Positions 1 through 8,400 of a stretch of 34,568 bases of DNA are shown here, piece by piece. The notes under the pieces are model-generated. The model made no database searches. It worked only from the letters and a program-made list of their open reading frames with translations, and was not told the DNA's origin. The stretch's first letter is position 1. Each line of letters starts with the position of its first letter. The position numbers and the translations under genes are program-made. This DNA is from Triparma columacea (taxonomy: Eukaryota; Sar; Bolidophyceae; Parmales; Triparmaceae): positions 1 through 34,568 of the forward strand of contig BRYA01000831.1 in the NCBI GenBank assembly GCA_030267965.1, read 5' to 3'.

Positions 1-97
1 GGGTTACCCCCCTAACAAGGGGGGGGTAACCCAGTTTTATGGGTTACCCCCCTTGGAGGGGGGGGGTCATGCAGTTTTATGCATGACCCCCCTCCAA
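1..97. repeat. Two adjacent C/G-rich inverted repeats
   Basis: Positions 1-12 and 19-32 form a hairpin: GGGTTACCCCCC, a 6-nt loop, then a G-run ending TAACCC. Positions 41-52 repeat the first arm. A second inverted repeat pairs 53-72 (TTGGA, G-run, TCATGC) with 81-97 (GCATGA, C-run, TCCAA) around the loop AGTTTTAT. The same octamer AGTTTTAT occurs at 33-40 and 73-80, and a related ATTTTAT at 96-102. No gene signal is seen. This may be repetitive DNA at a contig edge. Confidence 0.8.
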
Positions 98-112
98 TTT
101 TATGACCCCACC

Positions 113-400
113 CCTTCAAATCCCCAAATTCTCCAAATCCTCAAATCCCCCAATCCTCTAACTCCCACACCCCTTCAAATCCCCAAATCCCCAAATCCCC
201 AAATCCTCCAACTCCCCAAATCCTCCTAATTCTCCAAATCCCCTAATCCCCAAAATCTCCAAATCCCCCAAATCTCCCTATTTTCTAAAATGCCAAATCC
301 TCCAAAAGAGCCCAAAATCCCAAAATCCTCCAAAATCAACAAATCCCAAAGCCCAATAAATCCTCCAAATCCCCCAAAACAGCACAATTCAAACAATAAT
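113..400. repeat. CCCAAATC-type minisatellite
   Basis: A degenerate array of short C-rich units (CCCCAAATC, CTCCAAATC, CTCCAACTC and similar, roughly 7-9 nt) occupies this stretch. Read on the minus strand it forms the last ~50 codons of the START-like protein, giving a Gly/Phe/Leu/Ile/Trp-rich tail. The boundary with unique sequence, near 400, is gradual. Confidence 0.75.
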
Positions 401-3400
401 ATACATTCATTAACCCTTATAAATCCTTTAATCAAACCCCAATGTGCTGATTTCACCACACCCTTCCCTATCTCCACAAATATGCCCTCCATCCATGGAA
501 ACTCCTCAAACAGCTCCCCAACAGCCCTGTTCTGCAATCTCCACATGTCTACCCCAGCCTGAATCACCTTCCTGCTCTTCAAACAAGGCATCAAGTTGTT
601 CCCAATCACCCTTGCTTCCTTCTCCTCCACACACTCAAGCTTTGTAGACACTGAACTGTTGAAGTTATACTCACAAAGCCTTGCCCTCTTCAGCAAAGTG
701 ACAAACCAAGGGTACTTCTTCACAACCTCTCTCAAAGCGACATTCTTGTTGCAAACCTCCTCTACATGTCTCTCTCTGTCCTTCCTTGAGTGTGCTCCTC
801 CAAGTTGTCCTCCATCCCAAACCAAATCAGCACCCAAGGCCTCGCCAACTTGCTTAGACATCTCCATTAAAGGGACAAGGTCGATAAAGTAGCGTTCTAC
901 TTCAGCAGCCTCATCTAGGTGCCTCTCCAGAGTTGATCTTGTTGCCTCCTCACTCATAGAGCTACCAAGCTCTACCTTGGTGACAAATTCTACCTTGGTT
1001 GTCTTCTCTCCCCTCTTTGTGAACATTATTGCAACTTCCTCAGATGCCCTTTGTGCAGTAGATCTCTCAGTGCTGCTCACAGTATCACTTCCCTCCATAT
1101 TCTCCTGTATTGGCTCCATTATAATCACAATGGTATCTTCATCCATCTTGTGCAGCTTAATCACATTCCAGAACTCCCTATCTCTATTTTTGACACCAAG
1201 TTGTGATTCCAACTTCTGCCTTCTCCTCACAACCACTTCCCATGTCCCCTTCCTCTCCTCAACAACCCTCTCAACATCTTCTGTTGTTTCATGATGGACT
1301 CTGCTTCCAAAGTCCCAGAAATAGGCAGCAACTTCCTCCAAATCAGCTCTAACTGTCACTGTTGTCTTTCCCCATCCCTTTCCCATTTCTTCCACCTTAA
1401 TCCAGGTATCTGAAAGAGGGAATGCACCTTTAACCTTTTGTTTGCCTTTAAGCTCTAGGAATTTGGCATCAAATGTCTCAGTGGTCATTTCTTTGATTTC
1501 ACCTATTCCACTTATTATCTGGATCCTTGTTGAAGCGTCAATCTCTTTACTCTTGTCAAACTTCTTCTGCAGTACAATCATGTTGCTTGCAAACCCAGTT
1601 GACAAGCGGTTCATGACAAAACTTGGCACAGAGCTCCTAATGTCTACCCTTATAGCAAATGTGACTCTAGTCTGGGGAACGCCACCAGTGGTTGTGAGTG
1701 CCTCAAACATCCAGGTAGTTGTTGCTGATGCAAGCACAGTCCCTGGGCTCAATGGGTCTTTGTTAAGCAGGTCGGTATCCTTGTACACTGTCCAACACTT
1801 CTGCCCTCCCTCCTCTATCAGCCAACATCCAATTTGCCTCCACTCCCTATCAGAGAATCCTCGCACCCCGAGATTCCTCCTGTTTAAATAAAGCTGTGAG
1901 TGGCTGTTCTGCTTCTTTGTTTTGATCGCCTTGTACTTCTTCCCAAGCTTTGCCTTTTTCTCCCTTGAATCCTTAATGAACTCGTATGCCACACACTCTG
2001 CAAGTGAAGCATCAACAACAGCCTCACCCACACCAAGGTTAACGCTTTCACCCTCGAGGTGCACAGCTTTCATCTTCACCCTGGGATCTGGACTCTTCAA
2101 ATTCTTGAATTTTTTGCTTGCCATGCACTTCTCATAGAACTCCTTGCCGTCCCTCATAACCGCCTCCTCCTCATCTGTATAATCTTGATGCTCATTCTTG
2201 ATGATGTTGGCAAGAGAGACCAGTGCAGCTTTATCAACCTCTTCATCCCGCTTGAAGGAGTCCCTTAATGTTGCTATTGTACTTAGTACTCGTGGAGTAG
2301 ATCTGTCAACAATTTTGACTGGAATATGCCCCCCTGTGTCCATAAATTGGGTCAGTGTAAGTTTACACTGGAGAACACCATTATGGTCCTTAATGTTCTT
2401 GGCAGTGAGAAATCCACTTGTTGTTGCCCGCACAAGCTTTCCTAGATTTCCCCCATAGTCTACCTGCTCTTTAGCTGGGACAAACGCTATGGACGTGATG
2501 CCATCTTTGTGTCCCTTTTGCCAAACATATCTCATGACGGCCTCTCTTTTCCGAAAGGGGAACGGAAGTCTTGTAACTACTGCAAATAGCTTCTCATTGA
2601 TCATTCCCTGTCCTTCCATGTTTATCTCAAGTCTTGCAGGCTCCCCTTTCTCTCTGCTCTTAAGCATCCTCTCCCTGCTGCAGTACTCAAAGAACCAAGC
2701 AGCTGCTTCCTCGGCTGAACAGTCGGTGATACACTCAGCTCTACCAAAAGTGAGTGTCTTCTTTCCTTTCTCCTGCTGCTTGTACTTGATCTCCATCTTC
2801 ACTCCCCAATAAGGTGACTCAAGAGGCCCCCACCCTTCTTCCTTCTCCCCACCAAAGAGCTTTTCCAAGTCCCCAAACACCTTCTTCTGGTCCTCCTCCA
2901 ATTCAACACCCTCCCTCATCCTCTCCACCAAGGCCCCCCTGACCTCAGCATCAACCTCCTTCCCATTCCTCTTAAACTTCTCCTGCAACCTGTTGGCCTC
3001 AACAAGCTGACTCTTTGCAAGGTAGTCAATGGCATTGTCCAGCAGTGCCTTTTGAAGGCCTTGGAAATGCAGATCAACTGTCTGAATACGTGTCACCCTA
3101 CAGACATTTGGAGCAATCTCATTGAAGAAGTAGACACCTGTAGACTCTGCTAGCACAAATCCTTCCTTACTGAGGTCCTTGAAGCCTCCTCCAGGGTACT
3201 TTGTCAGTGGCACAAAAGCTAATATGTATGAAGTCTGGCCATTCTCAAGTTTGACTTCCTTCCATACAAACCACATCTCAAATAGTCGGTTGGTGATGGC
3301 AGGGACCTTCACACCAAAATGTTGATGCAAGCTTCTAGTTCCGTCAACATCATTCCTGATTGCCCTTGGCAAGTTCCCTTGATTTTTGAAGTGCTCCTCT

Positions 3401-4806
3401 GACCCCACAAATGTGTCAAGCAGAAATTGCTCTGCCAATACACCCTTCGCTGACTTGTCCACGATGACCCCGTAGGCTCCCCAAACCTTGTCCCCCTCTC
3501 TCCACACGAACTTGTCGATGCCCTCCTTCAATGTCCCCTTGACTCTCTTTCCCTTCTCATACAGTTTATTCTCCAACCCTCCAACTCCTTCCAGCATTCT
3601 CTCCTCCTCCTCTGTCATCTGAGGCGGACTTGGAATAACCTCCTCCACAAAGTGCTTCTTCCTCCTCTCATCAACAACCTCAGGATTGTGAAAGTTCTTC
3701 TCAATCTCCTCCACCAGGCCTTTGATTGACGCGTAAATGGTGTTGACGTCCCCCCTTCTCTCCCCCTCACTCTCCATTAGGCCAGACTTTTGGCTCCGCA
3801 TTGATCTCTGTATTGATCTCCCTATTGCTTTCTGGGGTAGCACGCTCGTGCCTTCCAAGCCTTGGCTTCCTGGCGCACCCTCCTCAATGTCCTCGGCTTC
3901 CAACATTCCGACGAGAGTAAGCGCAGTTTGCCCATATTCATAGCTCGCAAGCCTGATCTCACCCTGGACCCTTGCTCTCTGCGCATTCCTAGAAGTTGCA
4001 ATCTTTACAAGTTTCATCTTCGCCTCTTTCGGCAAGCCGCTCTCATCCTCTGACATTATCTTGACGCACTGGCCTGAGCCTTCATTACGAACGGCTCTGA
4101 TTCTAAGGAGGTACTCGACGACTTTTGTCCCCTTCAAGTTCAAGTGCTGCCAAACTACAATCCTATCCCCCTTCTCCCTATGGATAGTGGCGCGTCGGAA
4201 AACTCCCGAATTGCAGTCGGTGAGAATATAATCGAGGACAAGCTGCTGCTCGTCATGAACGACTACGCCGACATTTGCTCTCTTAGTATCCCACGACTGC
4301 TCAATGATGCCTTTAACGGCACCGCGCTCGACAAGCACACCAACCATCTCCTCGTGGGCTTGTAATTGCTGATATTTTAACAAATGGGAGGTAGTCTGAG
4401 CCTTGTTATCATCCATGCCACCATCAAGGGCTGCAGCAGAGTCATCGACGGCCTCAGGGGCGGCAGTATTCTCTTTGGCAACCTCAGGGGCGTCGACATA
4501 TTCTTCGGTGGCCTTGGGGACATCGGCGCGGCGTTGCGCTACCTCGATGGTCTCAACGCGGTCGGCGGCACTTTCGTGAGCTGCGGCGCGATCTGCAGCG
4601 GCCCTAAGGGTGAGGGCATGGTCATTTACAACCGTGACAATGCCAGCTGCAGTTGCACCCTCGCCTGCTGCGTCCTTGACGGCGGCGGCAAGTTCGTTGG
4701 CGGAAGATGCGGCAGCAGTAAGGTCGGCAAACAGTTTTGTTGTTATAGCCTCGAGCTGCACGATCTTCTCCTCCCTCTCAGCGAGCAGAGCTTCATGGTT
4801 ATTCAT
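226..4806 (-). CDS. Coiled-coil, multi-START-like domain protein
   Basis: A single uninterrupted frame of 1526 aa runs from the ATG at 4806. An in-frame ATG at 4923 would add 39 residues. I chose 4806 because the acidic, Ala-rich coiled coil begins there with MNNHEALLAEREEK. Residues are numbered from 4923. A coiled coil lies at about 41-130. Four regions of roughly 180 residues resemble START/Bet v1-like lipid-binding domains, at about 460-640, 705-890, 945-1125 and 1165-1345, and a weaker one at about 180-345. Shared features are an AxxF helix followed by an R/F-R-x-R-E strand and a W-containing strand. Residues 1395-1480 hold two related helices ending in 'PWF' and 'PWM'. The last ~55 residues are encoded by minisatellite. 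START domains usually bind lipids or sterols; the ligand cannot be told. The frame is certain, the START assignment is by pattern only. Confidence 0.75.
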   Translation of the reverse strand: MNNHEALLAEREEKIVQLEAITTKLFADLTAAASSANELAAAVKDAAGEGATAAGIVTVVNDHALTLRAAADRAAAHESAADRVETIEVAQRRADVPKATEEYVDAPEVAKENTAAPEAVDDSAAALDGGMDDNKAQTTSHLLKYQQLQAHEEMVGVLVERGAVKGIIEQSWDTKRANVGVVVHDEQQLVLDYILTDCNSGVFRRATIHREKGDRIVVWQHLNLKGTKVVEYLLRIRAVRNEGSGQCVKIMSEDESGLPKEAKMKLVKIATSRNAQRARVQGEIRLASYEYGQTALTLVGMLEAEDIEEGAPGSQGLEGTSVLPQKAIGRSIQRSMRSQKSGLMESEGERRGDVNTIYASIKGLVEEIEKNFHNPEVVDERRKKHFVEEVIPSPPQMTEEEERMLEGVGGLENKLYEKGKRVKGTLKEGIDKFVWREGDKVWGAYGVIVDKSAKGVLAEQFLLDTFVGSEEHFKNQGNLPRAIRNDVDGTRSLHQHFGVKVPAITNRLFEMWFVWKEVKLENGQTSYILAFVPLTKYPGGGFKDLSKEGFVLAESTGVYFFNEIAPNVCRVTRIQTVDLHFQGLQKALLDNAIDYLAKSQLVEANRLQEKFKRNGKEVDAEVRGALVERMREGVELEEDQKKVFGDLEKLFGGEKEEGWGPLESPYWGVKMEIKYKQQEKGKKTLTFGRAECITDCSAEEAAAWFFEYCSRERMLKSREKGEPARLEINMEGQGMINEKLFAVVTRLPFPFRKREAVMRYVWQKGHKDGITSIAFVPAKEQVDYGGNLGKLVRATTSGFLTAKNIKDHNGVLQCKLTLTQFMDTGGHIPVKIVDRSTPRVLSTIATLRDSFKRDEEVDKAALVSLANIIKNEHQDYTDEEEAVMRDGKEFYEKCMASKKFKNLKSPDPRVKMKAVHLEGESVNLGVGEAVVDASLAECVAYEFIKDSREKKAKLGKKYKAIKTKKQNSHSQLYLNRRNLGVRGFSDREWRQIGCWLIEEGGQKCWTVYKDTDLLNKDPLSPGTVLASATTTWMFEALTTTGGVPQTRVTFAIRVDIRSSVPSFVMNRLSTGFASNMIVLQKKFDKSKEIDASTRIQIISGIGEIKEMTTETFDAKFLELKGKQKVKGAFPLSDTWIKVEEMGKGWGKTTVTVRADLEEVAAYFWDFGSRVHHETTEDVERVVEERKGTWEVVVRRRQKLESQLGVKNRDREFWNVIKLHKMDEDTIVIIMEPIQENMEGSDTVSSTERSTAQRASEEVAIMFTKRGEKTTKVEFVTKVELGSSMSEEATRSTLERHLDEAAEVERYFIDLVPLMEMSKQVGEALGADLVWDGGQLGGAHSRKDRERHVEEVCNKNVALREVVKKYPWFVTLLKRARLCEYNFNSSVSTKLECVEEKEARVIGNNLMPCLKSRKVIQAGVDMWRLQNRAVGELFEEFPWMEGIFVEIGKGVVKSAHWGLIKGFIRVNECILLFELCCFGGFGGFIGLWDLLILEDFGILGSFGGFGILENREIWGIWRFWGLGDLEN

Positions 4807-5476
4807 CTCACGGTCCAACAGAAGCCTGCGGGAGCGCGGGAAAAATTGAACGACCGGAAAAGGAGGTGAGTTAGATAGTTCAAAAATGATTCGCGTGCAA
4901 CCGTCGCCACAAGTCCGCCACATTAAAAAAATTGCTTAGTTGATGAAAATTTCGTCCAAATCCCCCAGAAACAAAGAAGTTTGTTGGGCCAGGTTCGGAC
5001 CAAGTCAGATCATTCTGTGGCCTCCTTCCTCCTTCCTCCTGCTTCTCTCTCCCATCCTCTTTCCCCACCGATCCCTCTTCTGTCCCCGCCTTCTCTACAC
5101 ACCCCTCGCTTTCTCTCCCTCCTTACCTTTGTCTCGTCCCCTCGCTTTTCCTCCCCTCCACAAGTTTTCCAAGGCCTTCCTCCCGAAGCTTCGAGAAGGA
5201 GAGCTTACTCCAAAGCTATGACTACCTCTAGAACGATGAAAATATCCTTATAAATGAGAAACAATTAATACTTGAACACGGTGCTGTATAAAACTGCGAT
5301 TAAAGGTGCCGAACAAAAATAAGGTTTGGGTATATTTTTAGACTGGTAGCAAAACCAGGTTGGGTTGCTTCTTTTCTCTTCTTAAGGATGGTTTTCCCGA
5401 CATGTGTGCGAGACGACGGTCAGTCGGTTCCAGCCTTTAAAAACTAAATACATTACTTGAATGAAGAAATGAAAAT
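4807..5476. other. Intergenic: promoter/5' leader and upstream 3' UTR
   Basis: This spacer separates two minus-strand genes. It holds the 5' leader of the START-like gene and the 3' UTR of the Sfi1-like gene. A pyrimidine-rich tract lies at about 5018-5160 on the plus strand (purine-rich in the transcripts). Small ORFs here are C/T-biased and look non-coding. I see no tRNA or other RNA gene. Confidence 0.5.
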
Positions 5477-8400
5477 TTAAACAACAACATAATCGCTCAT
5501 CCTTCCCTGGAGCTTATCCATGTACCTACCCTCGACAAGATAGCACCACCTGGCGAAGACTTTCTTGAGACTTGCATTCCGATGAGTATTGGTCGCAAGT
5601 TCTCCATGGCCCTTGCTCATGTTTCTCCCATCTGCCAAGACTGCAAAGCAGTTTGCGACTGTCCTGTTGTAGTAATGTTCGTCCGCAATACCCCCAACAA
5701 AACTGTTATATTTGGCCTTCTGGTTCCATCCCTGGAGCCTCCTTAACCCCCTCCTAACTAAGTGACTCGTGTAGTGCTCCTCGGCGTCCTCGTAGGCCTT
5801 TCTCTTTTCGATCTTGCAATTCTTCCAGAATCTCCAGGCGTTGAACACCTTCCAGCAGGTGTGGTGGTGAAATATCTGAAAGGCCTTCCGGAGCTTCTTC
5901 TTGTGGATCGCGTTCTCAAAGAGCTTGAGGAGGAACCTCTGGCTGCACTTGGCATACCAGTGCCTGTCCCCGGCCGCCCTGCTCTCCCTCTTCTCAACCT
6001 TGATTATCAAGTAGAGCTTCCACGACCTAAAGCTCTTCCCCTCGAGCATGAAGTTCCAGATGCGCACCGCATTAATTAGCGCTTTCCTCTCATTCACAGC
6101 GTCTATCACGAATGTCCTCCAAATGGCGAAATATTTGAGCAACCTGGTGTTTGAGAGCATGCTCAGGGCCTTCCTGAGGCCTCGGGAGTCAGTGACGAAG
6201 GCTGTCCAGAGCTGGAACGTCTTGTACAGTACAATGTCTACGAACCAGTGTCGCGCCTTGAGAATGAGCCTCCTCGTCTTTAAGGATTCCTCCGTGTTGC
6301 CCACAAGGCGGTTCAGGGCCCTCTTCAGGGCTGACGTGCGCCAATGGTCGTCGCCCTTCCTCTTCCCCTTCTTCCCCTTAACCCTTGTCACTACGAAAAG
6401 CTTCCAAGCGAACCATACCCTGACGACGCAAGATTGGTTGAAAATCGAGATAGCGAACCTCAATTTCTTATTAAATTCCACAACCCCCGTCCAAATGATA
6501 AAGCACCGCTTGAGCGTCGAGTTGACGAACCAACTCATGGAAGACGCAATTTTGCGACGCACCATGGCTTTCTCCTTTGTTGAGAGGCTTAGCTTGCGCA
6601 ACCCCTTGCGCAGAGCGTTCTCCCTGAACAGAGCATCGCCACGGGCGGCAGCCTCTTTTTTGTAGAACCTCGCGTCCTTGTGCCTTCTGAGCTTCACGAA
6701 GCAACGCATAAGGAGACCGTTCTGGAAGATCGATAGAGCTTGTCTCATCCTGTGTCGGTTGAGGGGTTAGTCCAGTCCAAGCCTTTCCCTTCCCCCTTTT
6801 CTCCTCCTTCTCCCCTCGCACCTTTTGATGTCCTTCACGTAAGTGACCCATAGCGTGTAAGCTTTAACCTTGGAAGCGTCGCGGAACCATGCAATGGCCT
6901 TTGTTATGTGGCGTTTGTAGGCCTTTCGTTCTGGGCTGATGAGTTCGAACAGCAAGGCGAAACCGGACCTGAGTCGGGATGCCGCAAGATGCTCCTCAGC
7001 GGCCTCCTTCGCCCTGTATCCCCTTAGCCTCTCTTGCCAATAGACCACCAGTTTCCTAAAGCACCGCATGAGCAGACCGTTTTGGAAGAGTCCGACGGCC
7101 CTCCTCAGATTTTTTTGCGTGACAACAAAATCTTTCCAGAACATCATCATCTTTGCGACGATGTTCCCCTGCATAAATCTGACAGCAGTCTTTAGAAGCT
7201 GTGTGTTGCGAGAGGGGATGCTTAGAGTGGTCGCACATAGTTTTACTCCTCCACTTCCCCCCCTCCCCCCTTCCCCCCTTCCCACCCTTACCTTCATCTT
7301 CAACTTGTACTCGTCACTGATCAATAACTTCATCTTCCTCATGCCCCTCCTCTTCATGATCTCCACATACATATCATCCCCAACTCCCTTCAGTTCCCTC
7401 TTTTCTTTCTTCAAGTGCACATAATTCACCCAAGCCCAGTAGCACATCTTGGCGCTCCTCATCCTCCACATATTAACGGCCCTCTTGAAATCCTTTTGCT
7501 CCTGAACAAAGCGCACCCAGTTGAACCACATCTTCGTGATCACGTTCCCTTGGACCCAATTCATTGCCCGCAAGAGCTGCTTTTTAATAATTCCCCGCTT
7601 GACGGCGAACTCGTGAAGGACGAAAAGCGCCCTCCTCTTACTCCTCGTAGCCCAGAAGTTGGCGCTCTTATCTCTGGACTGGACCCTTCTCCGCTTATTT
7701 ATCGCAGCATAGTTTTTCCAGGCTATGAATGTCTTCTGCGTCATTCCCATCTGCAGCAATGCCAAAGCTTTCTTGGTCTGCCTGAGAGTCACAATGTAAA
7801 GCTGCCAAGTTTCAAAAGTCCTCGCAATCAAGCCGTTGCTCCACCACCTTGCAGCCCTCCTAATTCTCCGGCGTTCGCTGGCGAACTTCTTCCACCTTGG
7901 GAACATCCGCTTCGCGCTCGTATGCGCTTCGTGAAATTTGCACCACCTGAGTGAAGGGGGAGAGGGTGGGTTAGGAGTGAAGCGCCAAAAAGCCTATCAT
8001 CATGACGCCCCCTGCGTAATCGTGTCGTGCAATCAAATCAAATGATTTTACGCGAATACAGAGAGCCATCCAGCAGCTTAACGCAACTCGCTCTGTCTCT
8101 CTCCGTCGTACCTGTGAAAGATGCCTTCCAACGTGTTGAACTGGAAGGCTACATAAAGTCTCTGGAGGAGGCTCTCGCGGCGCTTACACTCCTGGTAGTA
8201 CGTGTTCCAGGCTTTGAAGAAGATGCTGCTTAGGCGGTTCACTCTGAAGAAATTCGACACGGTCTTGTTCCTCCGCATTCGCTTCCTGTTGGTACTCTCG
8301 GTTTTCAATAATTCAAGGGCCTTGCGCGACAGGAAACGATTTCTGTGGCGGTCGGCGAGGAGAAGCAGGAGACGGCTCTGCTTCTGGGCCCCAAAAATTG

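Noticed and set aside
1..400. Telomere repeat
   Set aside because: Neither TTAGGG nor another uniform telomeric unit is present; the C-rich units are degenerate and the first 97 nt are hairpins.
4940..5221. Plus-strand ORF of 93 codons between the first two genes
   Set aside because: Composition is that of a pyrimidine-rich tract (Leu/Pro/Ser), with no domain; likely UTR or promoter sequence.
6048..6665. Plus-strand ORF of 205 codons
   Set aside because: It is antisense to the Sfi1-like exon 5, whose spliced frame has the regular Trp repeats.
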